Positions 8,589 to 17,353 of a stretch of 64,000 bases of DNA are shown piece after piece. Both the position numbers and the translations under genes were made by a program. Under the pieces are notes generated by a model that saw only the letters and a program-made list of their open reading frames with translations, was not told the origin of the DNA and did not search any database. The stretch lies in assembly GCF_019084075.1 (NCBI RefSeq), contig NZ_JAHREN010000001.1, positions 2,143,501-2,207,500 of the forward strand, in the 5' to 3' direction. How positions within the stretch are numbered: position 1 is the stretch's first letter; every line of letters begins with the position of its first letter. The stretch is from Siccirubricoccus sp. G192. GTDB lineage: Bacteria > Pseudomonadota > Alphaproteobacteria > Acetobacterales > Acetobacteraceae.

Positions 8589-10176
8589 ATGGGCGCGCAG
8601 GTCGTGGTGGTGGGCGGCGGCCTCGGTGGGCTGGCGGCGGCCTGCGTGGCGGCGGCGCGCGGGCATCGCGTCACCCTGCTGGACAAGAACCCCTGGCTCG
8701 GCGGCAAGGCGGCGGTGCTGCACCTGCCGGCGCCCGATGGTTCCGGTGGGTTCCGCTTCGACATGGGCCCCACCATCCTCACCGTGCCACGCGTGCTGCG
8801 CCGCATCTATGCCGAGGCCGGGCGCGACCAGACGCGCGAATTGCCGCTGATCCGCCTCGACCCGCAATGGCGCTGCTTCTTCGCGGATGGCAGCCGGATC
8901 GACCTGGCCGAGGATGTCCCGGCCATGGCCCGCACCATGGAGGATTTCGCGCCGGGCAGCGGCGCCGGCTATCGCCGCTTCCAGGAGGTGGCGCGGCACC
9001 TGCACGGGGTCTCGGAGAAATTCTTCTTCTGGAAGCCGGTGGAGGGCCTCACCGATACCATCGACCTCCGCGCCAATCTGCGCGCCGGCACGCTGCGCGA
9101 CGTTGCTGGCGCTGCGCATGGGCCAGACCGTGGCGAAGGTGATCCGCGGCCATGTGCCGGATGCGCGGCTGGCGCAGATGCTGGACCACTACTGCCAATA
9201 CGTCGGCTCCAGCCCCTATCTGGCGCCGGCGGTGCTCTGCTCGATCGGCGACATGCAGGCGAGCGAGGGCGTGTGGTACCCCGAGGGCGGCACCCGCGCG
9301 GTGGCCGAGGGGCTGGCCCGGCTGGCCGGCGAGCTTGGCGCCGATCTCCGCACCGGGGTCGATGTGACCGGCTTCGATATCGAAAACGGCGCCGTGCAGG
9401 CGGTGCGGACCGCCTCAGGCGAGCGCATCGCCTGCGATGCCGTCATCTCCAACATGGATGCCATCCGCACCTACAAGGAACTGGTGGGTGGCGATGCCGG
9501 GCGGCGCTACGCGCGGAAGGGCTTCGAGCCCGCCTGTTCCGGTGTGGTGCTCTATCTCGGCCTGAGCCGGCGCTACGGGCATCTCGCGCACCACGACTTC
9601 GTCTTCTCCCGCGACGCGGAGGAGGAATTCGACGCCATCTACAAGCGGGGCGAGCCGGCCGCCGACCCTACCGCCTATCTCGCCGCCCCCTCCGGCACCG
9701 ACCCTTCCGTGGCGCCGGAGGGCGGCGAGGCGCTCTATGTGCTGGTCCATGCGCCGCATCTGCGGCCCGGGCAGGACTGGGCACGGATGTTCCCTGCCTA
9801 TCGCCAGGTGATCCTGGACAAGCTGAAGCGCTGCGCCGGCCTCGGCGATATCGAGGAACGCATCGTGGTGGAGCGGGCGCTGACGCCGCAGGACATCCAC
9901 GACCGCTACCGGGTGCTGGACGGGGCGATCTATGGCCTGGCCTCGCATGGCGCCTTCCTCGGCGCCTTCAAGCCGGGCAACCGCTCGCGCGCCGTGCGCG
10001 GGCTTTATCTGGCCGGCGGCGCGGCGCATCCGGGGCCGGGCATGCCAATGGTGATGATGAGCGGCTGGATCGCCGCCGATGCGCTGGACCGCGATCTCGG
10101 CGGCCGCGGCATGTCGCCGGAGGCCGAGGCGGCGGGCCAGCGGGATGCGGCGCGGGCCGCGCTCGCGGCGGAATGA
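8589..10176 (+). CDS. Second CrtN/CrtP-like carotenoid desaturase or oxidase (one frameshift)
   Basis: About 528 residues when one extra base near 9099-9103 is skipped. It has an N-terminal GGGLGGLAAA FAD motif, GGKAAVL and FRFDMGPTIL. The C-terminal YLAGGAAHPGPGMPMV differs from the standard HPGSGLP of the preceding gene, as expected for a paralogue with another step. Candidate roles are the terminal-methyl oxidase of C30 carotenoids (CrtP/CrtNb-like) or a later desaturation. ATG 8589 is used because AAAGGA precedes it. Its stop overlaps the next start (ATGA at 10173-10176). Confidence 0.75.
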
Positions 10177-11009
10177 GCGGCGCGGGCGGCGAGGGGCGCA
10201 AGTCAGGCCGGGCGCCCGGCGCCGCCTCGCCGGTCGCGCTGCACTCGCCCTGGCGGCACGCCTTCTTCCACCGGGTCTTCACCCGCTTCGCTACCAAGCA
10301 CCTGCGGGCCGTGCGGATCGCCCGCTGGGGCCTGCCGGCGCCGCTGCCCGGAGTGCCGCTGGTGGTCTTCGCCAACCATCCCTCCTGGTGGGATGGCGTG
10401 GCCTTCACGCTGCTCTCCACCCGGTTGTTCCCGGATCGGACCATGTATGTGCCGATGGAGGCGGCGGCGCTCGCCCGCTATGGCTTCATGCGCCGCCTCG
10501 GCGTCTTCGGCATCGAGACCGGCAGCCCGCGCGGCGCCGCCGCCTTCCTGGCCGTGGTGCGGGAGGTGCTGGCTTCGCCCGACCGGATGCTCTGGATCAA
10601 CGCCCCCGGCCGCTTCTGCGATGCACGAAAGCGTCCGGTGCCGGTGGTGCCCGGCCTGACCCACCTGCCGGAACTGGCGCCCGAGGCCCAGTTCCTGCCA
10701 CTGGCCCTGGAATACCCCTTCTGGAACGAACGCGCCCCCGAGATGCTGGCTGGTTTTGGCCCCCCGGTTTCCGCCGCCACCCTGCTGGCCATGCCGCGCG
10801 AGGCCCGCGCCGCGCACTTCGCCGCCGCGCTGGAGGCCAGCATGGACCGCCTGGCCGGGGATGCGCTCTCCCGCGACCCCTCGCGGTTCGAGACGCTGCT
10901 GCGCGGGCGGGAGGGCATGGGCGGAATCTGGCAGGGCTGGCGGCATCTCGGCGCGGCGCTGCGAGGCCGGCGCTTCGATCCACGGCACGATCCGGGGGCA
11001 GGGGCGTGA
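10173..11009 (+). CDS. PlsC-like acyltransferase of the carotenoid operon
   Basis: 278 residues. The acyltransferase active-site block I is NHPSWWDG (H-x4-D), followed at about the right spacing by a motif-III-like APGRFCDARKRP in place of the usual EGTRS. In other C30 carotenoid clusters a terminal acyltransferase esterifies the sugar on the carotenoid acid, so acylation of a glycosyl-carotenoid is the best guess; this is inference. ATGA overlaps with both the upstream desaturase stop and this start, which implies translational coupling. It could alternatively be a phospholipid acyltransferase. Confidence 0.75.
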   Translation: MSGAGGEGRKSGRAPGAASPVALHSPWRHAFFHRVFTRFATKHLRAVRIARWGLPAPLPGVPLVVFANHPSWWDGVAFTLLSTRLFPDRTMYVPMEAAALARYGFMRRLGVFGIETGSPRGAAAFLAVVREVLASPDRMLWINAPGRFCDARKRPVPVVPGLTHLPELAPEAQFLPLALEYPFWNERAPEMLAGFGPPVSAATLLAMPREARAAHFAAALEASMDRLAGDALSRDPSRFETLLRGREGMGGIWQGWRHLGAALRGRRFDPRHDPGAGA

Positions 11010-11034
11010 TGGGCATGGCTCGCGGAGCGCCGGC

Positions 11035-12138
11035 ATGAGCCTCGACCCCGCCCTCCTGGCCTTGGCCCTGGCCGCCATGCCAGCGGCATTCGGGCTGGTG
11101 AACCTGCTGTTGCTGCCATGGGCGCGGGGCGTGCCGCCGCCCGGCACGCGCGTCTCCATCCTGATCCCCGCCCGCGACGAGGCCGGCAATATCGAGGCCT
11201 GCCTCCGCGCCGCCCTGGCCAGCGAGGGCGTCGAGGTGGAGGTGCTGGTGATGGATGACGGCAGCCGCGACGGCACGCCCGGGATCGTCCGCCGCTTCGC
11301 CGCCGGGGATGCCCAGCTCCGGCTGCTCTCGGCGCCGCCCCTGCCGCCCGGCTGGACCGGCAAGGTGCATGCCTGCGCCCGGCTGGCCAAGGCCGCCACC
11401 GGCAGCCATCTGCTGTTCATCGATGCCGATGTGCGCCTCGCCCCCGGTGCCGCCGCCGCGCTGGCCGCCCATGCGATCCGCCACCGCCTCGCCATGGTGA
11501 GCGGCGTGCCGCGCCAGGTGATCCGCTCGCTCGGCGAGGCGCTGACGGTGCCCGCCATCAACCTGCTGCTGCTCGGCTACCTGCCCGGCGGCGGCCGTGG
11601 CTTCACCCGCCACCCGGCTTTGGCCGCCGCCTGCGGCCAGCTCGTGCTCTGCGACCGGGCCGCCTATGCGGCGGTGGGCGGGCATGGCGCGGTGCGGGGC
11701 GTGCTGCATGACGGGCTGGCCCTGGCCCGGCGATTCCGCGCCGGGGGCCACCGGACCGAGGTGGTGGATGGCGCGCCGCTCGCCACCTGCCGGATGTATC
11801 GCGGCTTCCGCGAGGCCTGGCCCGGCTTCCTGAAGAATGCGCGGGAGGGGATGGCGACCCCGCTCGGCCTGCCGGTCTGGACCATGCTGCTGGCCGGGGC
11901 GCATCTCTGGCCCTGGGCACTGCTGCCGGCGCCCTCCGCCATCGCGGCGCTGGCATTGGTATTCGGCCTGCGCGCCGGCATCACCTGGCGGGCGCGGGAG
12001 CCCTGGTGGACCGTGCCGCTGCACCCGCTGACGGTGCTGGTGGCGCTGGCCATCCAGTGGACAGCCCTGGCCCGCTGGCTGCTCGGCCGGCCGGCGGGCT
12101 GGAAAGGCCGCGCATATCCAGCCACAAAGGCGGCATGA
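11035..12138 (+). CDS. Family 2 glycosyltransferase (CrtQ/HpnB-like)
   Basis: 367 residues. An N-terminal hydrophobic helix is followed by the GT-A domain: VSILIPARDEAGNI, VMDDGSRDGT, and LFIDADVRL as the DxD metal site. Then come QLVLCDRAAY and a C-terminal half with hydrophobic membrane segments. It resembles CrtQ-type 4,4'-diaponeurosporenoate glycosyltransferases and the hopene-associated HpnB enzymes. In this operon it would attach a sugar to a C30 carotenoid acid. GGAG precedes ATG 11035. The stop overlaps the next gene's ATG at 12135. Confidence 0.8.
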   Translation: MSLDPALLALALAAMPAAFGLVNLLLLPWARGVPPPGTRVSILIPARDEAGNIEACLRAALASEGVEVEVLVMDDGSRDGTPGIVRRFAAGDAQLRLLSAPPLPPGWTGKVHACARLAKAATGSHLLFIDADVRLAPGAAAALAAHAIRHRLAMVSGVPRQVIRSLGEALTVPAINLLLLGYLPGGGRGFTRHPALAAACGQLVLCDRAAYAAVGGHGAVRGVLHDGLALARRFRAGGHRTEVVDGAPLATCRMYRGFREAWPGFLKNAREGMATPLGLPVWTMLLAGAHLWPWALLPAPSAIAALALVFGLRAGITWRAREPWWTVPLHPLTVLVALAIQWTALARWLLGRPAGWKGRAYPATKAA

Positions 12139-13772
12139 GCAGCGCCGCCCTCTCCGCCACGCCTTCCCGCGACCACGACACGGAGAATTTTCCCACCGCC
12201 TCGCGGCTGCTGGCGCGGCCGGTCCGCGCCCAGGTGATGGCCTTCTACCGCTTCGTCCGCACCGCCGACGACATCGCCGATAGCCCGGATCTCGCGCCCG
12301 GAGAGAAACTCGCCCGGCTGGAGGCGATGGAGCGGGCATTGGATGACCCCGGCACCTCCATGGCGGAGGCGCGGCGCCTGCACGAGCTGGCGGTGGGCAC
12401 GGAGGAGGCGCGGCTGATGCTCTCCGCCTTCCGCCAGGACGCCACCCAGGCCCGCTACGCCGATTGGGCGGCGCTGGAAGATTACTGCCGCCGCTCTGCC
12501 GACCCTGTCGGGCGGATGCTGCTGCGCCTGCATGGCGATGCGGCGCCGGGCGCCATCGCCGCCGCGGATGCGCTCTGCACCGCGCTGCAGGTGCTGAACC
12601 ACCTGCAGGACCTGGTGCCGGACCGCGCCGGGCTCGGCCGCGTCTATCTGCCGCTGGCCTGGATGGACCTCGCGGGCGGCGAGGCCGGTTTCTTCGACCC
12701 CGCGAATGCCGCGCGGCGCCGCGAGGTGCTGGATGCCGCGCTCGACCGGGTGGAGGCGGCGCTCGACCGTGCCAGCGCCCTGCCGCGGCTGCTGCGGGCG
12801 CGGCGCTTGGCCTGGCAGAGCACCGTCACCATCGCGCTGGCCCGGCGGCTGCTGGCGCGGCTGCGCGCCGCCGACCCGGTGGCGGGGCGGGTGGCGCTGG
12901 GCCGGGCCGATTTCGCCCGCGCCTTCCTTGCCGCGCCCGGCCGCGGCCCACGCGACGCGGCGCTGGTGCGCAGCCGGGTCGCCCGCGCCGGCTCCTCCTT
13001 CGCCCGTGGCATGGCGGCGCTGCGCGGCGAGCGGCGGCGGGCGCTCTGGGCGGTCTATGCCTTCTGCCGGGCGGTGGACGACATCGCCGATGGCGCCATG
13101 CCGGAGGCCGAAAAGCGCCGCTTCCTGGCGGAGTGGCGCGGCAAGCTGGAGGTCCCCGATTGCGCCCTCTCGCGCGAACTGGCCTGGGCGCGGTCGGCCT
13201 ATGGTGTCCCGCCTGCCGAATGCGAGGCGATGATCGCCGGCATGGAGACGGATGCCGCCGACCGGCTACGCCTGCAAAATGGAGGCGATCTGGACCTTTA
13301 CTGCCGCCGCGTCGCCGGCAGCGTGGGCGCCATGGCGGTACGCATCTTCGGCGCACCGGAAGCGGAAGGCTTTGGCTTGCGCCTTGGGCATACCATGCAA
13401 CTCGTAAACATTCTCAGGGACATCGATGAGGATGCAGCGCGTGACCGCATCTACATCCCACTCAACTACCTCGGTCGGCAGAACATCACGGATGGGCCTG
13501 CGCCGGAGGTCGTCGCTCACCCAAGGATTTCGGTGCTGTGCGGCATTCTGGCGCGCCGTGCAGCCGAGGGTTTTGCCAGCGCCGAGCGGGACATTCACCG
13601 GTTCGACCCAAAGGTTATGCGTCCGGCTGCCGTGATGATGTGGGGCTACAAGCGCCTGCTGGAACGCATGCTAGCGCGCGGTTGGGAACCTGGCGCCCGC
13701 CCGCGGCCGCGCCTCACGAAAGGCGAGAAGCTCCGCATGGGCTGGATGGCGCTGGGCTCCGGCGCGCCGTGA
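12135..13772 (+). CDS. HpnC-HpnD fusion: presqualene/hydroxysqualene synthase
   Basis: One continuous frame of 545 residues with two squalene/phytoene-synthase-like domains. Residues 1 to about 275 are HpnC-like: HDTENFPTASRLL, FVRTADDIAD and LNHLQDLVPD. From about 280 to the end it is HpnD-like: AGSSFARGM, YAFCRAVDDIAD, QLVNILRDIDED and RIYIPL. HpnD joins two farnesyl diphosphates into presqualene diphosphate and HpnC converts that to hydroxysqualene. These are usually separate adjacent genes of about 280 codons each. The linker is only about ten residues. Codon usage in the last third (about 13265-13700) is visibly less GC-biased than the rest. The start overlaps the glycosyltransferase stop. 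Confidence 0.85.
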   Translation: MSSAALSATPSRDHDTENFPTASRLLARPVRAQVMAFYRFVRTADDIADSPDLAPGEKLARLEAMERALDDPGTSMAEARRLHELAVGTEEARLMLSAFRQDATQARYADWAALEDYCRRSADPVGRMLLRLHGDAAPGAIAAADALCTALQVLNHLQDLVPDRAGLGRVYLPLAWMDLAGGEAGFFDPANAARRREVLDAALDRVEAALDRASALPRLLRARRLAWQSTVTIALARRLLARLRAADPVAGRVALGRADFARAFLAAPGRGPRDAALVRSRVARAGSSFARGMAALRGERRRALWAVYAFCRAVDDIADGAMPEAEKRRFLAEWRGKLEVPDCALSRELAWARSAYGVPPAECEAMIAGMETDAADRLRLQNGGDLDLYCRRVAGSVGAMAVRIFGAPEAEGFGLRLGHTMQLVNILRDIDEDAARDRIYIPLNYLGRQNITDGPAPEVVAHPRISVLCGILARRAAEGFASAERDIHRFDPKVMRPAAVMMWGYKRLLERMLARGWEPGARPRPRLTKGEKLRMGWMALGSGAP

Positions 13773-13797
13773 TCGGAACTGGACCAGGGATCGCGGC

Positions 13798-15026
13798 ATG
13801 ACCGTGCATGTCGTTGGCGCCGGCGTCGCGGGCCTCGCCTGCGCGCTGCGGCTTGCCGAGGCCGGCCATGCCGTGGCGCTGCACGAGGCCGCGCCCCAGG
13901 CCGGCGGCCGCTGCCGCGCCCTGCCGGACGGCACCGACAACGGCACCCATGCGCTGATCGGCGGCAACCGCGCGGCGCTCGGTTTCCTGGACCGGATCGG
14001 CTCCCTGCCGGGCTGGGTGGAGCCGGAGCCCGAGGGCCTGCCGGTCTTCGACCTGGCGGATGGGACGGCCCGTCTGGTGGCGCTCTCGCCGCTGGGCTGG
14101 GTGGTGCCGGGGCGGCGGCCCGCCGGCTTCTCCGCGGCGGCGCTGCTGGCGCTGGCGCGGCTCGCCCTGCCGCTGCGCGACCGGACGGTGGCGGAGGTGA
14201 TGGCGGGCAGCCCGGGAATTCCATCGCGGCTTCGTCGATCCGCTGGTGGTGGCGGCGCTGAACACGCCCTCCGTCGAGGCGTCCTCGCGCCGGCTCGGCG
14301 CCGTGCTGCGGCGGATGCGGGGCAGGGGGGGCGACGCGGCTGCTGGTGGCGCGGCAGGGGCTTGGCCCTGATCTCGTCGCCCCGGCCCTGGCGGCGCTGG
14401 AGCGTGCCGGCGTGGCGATCCGCTTCGGCGCAAGGCTGCGGCGGCTGGAACGACGGGAGGGCCGCCTCGCCGTGCTGGACTTCGGCGAGGATGCGGTGGC
14501 GCTCGGCCCCGGCGATGCCGCGGTGCTGGCGACGCCGCCCTGGGAGAGCGCGCGCCTGCTGCCGGACCTGCCGGTGCCGGCGGAGCATGCGCCGATCGTG
14601 AACCTGCATTTCGCGCGCCCCGGCCCCGGCCCGCTGCGCTTCATCGGCCTGCTGGACGGGCTCTGCCAATGGGTGCTGGTGCGGCCCGCGGGGGTGAGCG
14701 TGACGGTCAGCGCCGGGGATGCGGCGGCGCGGGAGGACCAGGCGGCCCTCGCGCCGCGCGCCTGGGCGGAGTTGCGCCGGGCGGCGCTGGGCTTCGGCCT
14801 CGCGGGCGGCTGGCCGGAAGCCCCGCCGCCCTGCCGCGTGGTGAAGGAGCGCCGCGCCACGCCGCGCCACACCCCAGGGGCCCCACCCCGGCCGCCCCGC
14901 CTGCCTGCCCCGAACCTGGCCCTGGCCGGCGACTGGACCGACCCGGTGCTGCCCGCCACCATCGAGGCCGCGGTGCTGAGCGGCGAGGCCGCCGCCCGTG
15001 CCTTGGCCGGGCTGGCGCCGCACTGA
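13798..15026 (+). CDS. hpnE: Hydroxysqualene dehydroxylase HpnE (two frameshifts)
   Basis: About 408 residues when read through two +1 changes, near 14211-14216 and at a seven-G run at 14325-14331. The N-terminal FAD motif GAGVAGLACAL is followed by GGRCRA. The middle is FVDPLVVAALNTP, and the end LAGDWTDPVLPATIEAAVLSGEAAA is the hallmark of the HpnE family. The enzyme reduces hydroxysqualene to squalene with FADH2 and completes the HpnCDE route. It lies 25 bp downstream of the HpnC-HpnD fusion. The joined sequence keeps family motifs across both breaks, so they are probably sequence errors, but a real pseudogene is possible. Confidence 0.82.
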
Positions 15027-15233
15027 GGGCCCCGGCCGGCGGGCCTGCCGCATCGTCGAAGGGCGGCAGGGACGCCCGGCCTCGTGGCCTTTGGGCCTTG
15101 CGGTCCCTGCCGGAACAGGGCCTATGCCTGTCAGGCCTGGAGCGGCAGCGGCTTTGGGAATCCGGTTTTCCCCTCCACGCTCCAGCCCTGACGCCTTCAT
15201 GCGGAGGTGATGATCCTGTCGAGGTGCGGAAAC

Positions 15234-15821
15234 ATGCCGGGCGACACTGACCAGGACAGCCCGGCGGCCGTGCCGGCGGGTGCGGATTGGGGCCCGCTTT
15301 CGAGCCTGCCGGGCAATCCGATGATCTGGATCCTGATCCTCGGGGAGCTTCTCGTCTTCGGGGCCTTCTTCATGGTCTTCGGCATCGAGCGGGCGCGGGA
15401 CCCGGCCCTTTTCGACAGTTCGCAATTGCATCTCGACCGGACCATCGGCGCGGCGAATACGCTCGTGCTGATCACCAGCGGCTGGCTTGCCGCGCTCGGC
15501 GCGCGGGCCGAGGCATCGGGCAGGAACCCGCGTCGCCTGCTGGCGGGCGCCGCCGCGCTCGGCCTCCTGTTCCTGGCGATCAAGGCCAGGGAATACGCGG
15601 TGGAGATCGATGCGGGCTTCACGATCGAGACCAATACCTTCTTCACCCTGTACTACCTGCTCACCGGCTTCCATGCCCTGCATGTGGTCATGGGCGTGAT
15701 CCTGCTGGTCATCGTCGCCTGGCTGCGCGGGGAGGAGAATGTCGAGACGGCCTGCGCCTTCTGGCACATGGTGGACCTGATCTGGGTCATCCTCTACCCG
15801 CTCATCTACCTGATCCGCTGA
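15234..15821 (+). CDS. norE: NorE-like cytochrome c oxidase subunit III family protein
   Basis: 195 residues and about five membrane helices. The first helix reads NPMIWILILGELLVFGAFF and later segments TGFHALHVVMG and FWHMVDLIWVILYPLIYL are typical of subunit III/NorE proteins. NorE supports assembly or activity of nitric oxide reductase in denitrifiers. ATG 15234 follows GAGGTG at good spacing; an upstream GTG/ATG at 15207-15210 is possible. A NorF-like gene follows 20 bp later, but no norCBQD genes are in the window. Confidence 0.75.
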   Translation: MPGDTDQDSPAAVPAGADWGPLSSLPGNPMIWILILGELLVFGAFFMVFGIERARDPALFDSSQLHLDRTIGAANTLVLITSGWLAALGARAEASGRNPRRLLAGAAALGLLFLAIKAREYAVEIDAGFTIETNTFFTLYYLLTGFHALHVVMGVILLVIVAWLRGEENVETACAFWHMVDLIWVILYPLIYLIR

Positions 15822-15841
15822 CCCTGGACGGACGGAAGACC

Positions 15842-16123
15842 ATGGTGCTGACCCGGACTTGGCTGCTGCTTGTCGGGCTCACGCTCGTTGCCCTGTTCTT
15901 CGGGCGGCCTGGCGGGCACAGCTCGCTCGGGGCCGGGGTGGTTGCCCTGGTGCTCCTCGCATCCTGCTTCAAGGCCGTGCTGATCCTGCGGGATTTCCTG
16001 GACCTGCGGCGGGCCGGATCAGGATGGCAGGCGTTCTTCTACTTCTACCTGGCCGTCATCGCGGCGGGTCTGCTCGGCGCCTATGTGCTGGCCGAGACGG
16101 GAGCGGTGGTGAGAGTGCGCTGA
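15842..16123 (+). CDS. norF: NorF-like small membrane protein (COX4-type)
   Basis: 93 residues with three hydrophobic helices. It resembles prokaryotic cytochrome c oxidase subunit IV / NorF proteins, with the segment LLASCFKAVLILRDFLDLR in the middle helix. It is coupled to the NorE-like gene by a 20-bp gap. The pair is the usual norEF accessory unit of nitric oxide reductase. Partner reductase genes are not in view, so it could instead serve another haem-copper oxidase. Confidence 0.68.
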   Translation: MVLTRTWLLLVGLTLVALFFGRPGGHSSLGAGVVALVLLASCFKAVLILRDFLDLRRAGSGWQAFFYFYLAVIAAGLLGAYVLAETGAVVRVR

Positions 16124-16184
16124 CCTACCTGGCGGGGGCGGAGCACGCTGCGGCGGCCCGCAAGGGCGGCCGGGTGACGACGGA

Positions 16185-16773
16185 TTAAAGCCGCGCCGCC
16201 GGGGCCGCGGTTTCGGGGCTGGGCGCCTGCCGCAGCAGTTCCAGCGCCTCTTCCACCCCGGGCACCACCTCGAACAGCCGCCGATGCGCGGGGGCGACGA
16301 AGCCGCCCTCGATCAGCGCCTCGATCAGCGCCAGGAAGGGCTGCGCCCAGCCGGCCACGTCCAGCAGGATGATCGGCTTCTCGTGCAGGCCAAGCTGCCG
16401 CCAGGTGATGATCTCCACCGTCTCGTCCAGCGTGCCGAGGCCGCCCGAGAGGGTGATGAAGGCATCCGCCAGCTCGAACATGCGGGTCTTGCGGGTATGC
16501 ATGCTGCTGGTGATCTCAAGCTCGGTCAGCGCCGCATAGGGCCGTTCCATATGCGTGAGGAATTCCGGGATGACCCCCCCGCACCCTGCCGCCCCCGGCC
16601 AGCGCCGCCTCCGCCGCCAGGCCCATCAGCCCGATACCACCGCCGCCATAGACCAGCGTGATCCCGGCCCGCGCCAGGGCGGTGCCGAGTTGCCGGGCCG
16701 CCGCCGCATGGGCCGGATCGGTGCCGGCGCGGGTGCCGCAGAAGACGGCAACGGAACGGATATGCTTGGGCAT
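16185..16773 (-). CDS. LOG-family nucleotide hydrolase (lysine decarboxylase-like fold, one frameshift)
   Basis: About 195 residues, the family length, after skipping one extra base in a seven-C run at 16574-16580. It starts MPKHIRSVAVFCGT with AGGAG before the ATG (16773). It carries VYGGGGIGLMG, then GVIPEFLTHME across the break, and the SGGLGTLDETVEII motif, a variant of PGGxGTxxE. LOG proteins hydrolyse purine nucleoside monophosphates such as cytokinin riboside phosphate. It is transcribed divergently from the cytochrome c' gene. Confidence 0.8.
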
Positions 16774-16887
16774 GGCGGACTCCTGCTGCATGCCATCCCA
16801 ACGCGGCGCCGCCGTTACGGTCCCGCCTTCAGGAAAAGGCAAAAGCATGTCATGATGGCAACCAGTGGTTGGGAAAGGAAGTTGCGG

Positions 16888-17328
16888 ATGCGGATGCGGA
16901 TGCGGATATGGGTGGCGGCGCTGGGAATCGTCGCGCTGGCGGGGACGGCCCTGGCGCAGGGGGACGTCATCGCCCAGCGGCGCGAGGGGTTGAAGCGCAT
17001 GGGCGGGCATATGGATGCAATGAAGGGCCTGGTCGCGTCGCGCGGCGATACCCGCCCGGCCGCCGCCCGGGTGGATGACATGATAGCTTGGTACCGCGGC
17101 TTCCCGGCGCTGTTCCCGGCCGGGTCCGACCGCGGCGACACCAAGGCCCTGCCGGCCGTCTGGACCGACCGTGCCGGCTTCGAGACGGCGAATGCCAACC
17201 TGCTCCGCCAACTCGATGTGCTGAAATCCGCCGCTGCCTCCGGCGACCAGGCCGCCTTCGCCGCCGCCTACCAGGCCACCGGCCCGCAATTCTGCGGCGG
17301 CTGCCACCGGCCCTTCCGCGCCCGCTGA
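16888..17328 (+). CDS. Cytochrome c' family protein
   Basis: 146 residues with an Arg-rich start and a Sec signal peptide (AALGIVALAGTALAQ). The mature part is a four-helix bundle of about 125 residues ending in CGGCHRPFR, the CxxCH haem-binding site at the C-terminus. Such proteins bind NO and act in the periplasm. The start region consists of four copies of a CGGATG hexamer giving Met-Arg repeats; ATG 16888 is chosen after AAAGGAAG. A cytochrome b561 gene lies convergently downstream, a common partner. Confidence 0.85.
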   Translation: MRMRMRIWVAALGIVALAGTALAQGDVIAQRREGLKRMGGHMDAMKGLVASRGDTRPAAARVDDMIAWYRGFPALFPAGSDRGDTKALPAVWTDRAGFETANANLLRQLDVLKSAAASGDQAAFAAAYQATGPQFCGGCHRPFRAR

Positions 17329-17353
17329 GCGCCTGCCGGGCACCACTGGAGCC

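Noticed and set aside
9099..9103. Programmed frameshift in the second desaturase
   Set aside because: No slippery heptamer or downstream structure typical of programmed shifts was evident, and similar +1 breaks occur in unrelated genes.
6987..10176. Classic C40 pathway (CrtI/CrtD) assignment for the two desaturases
   Set aside because: No crtB, crtE, crtC or crtF genes are adjacent, while the squalene-forming HpnC-HpnD and HpnE are. A C40 role is not fully excluded.
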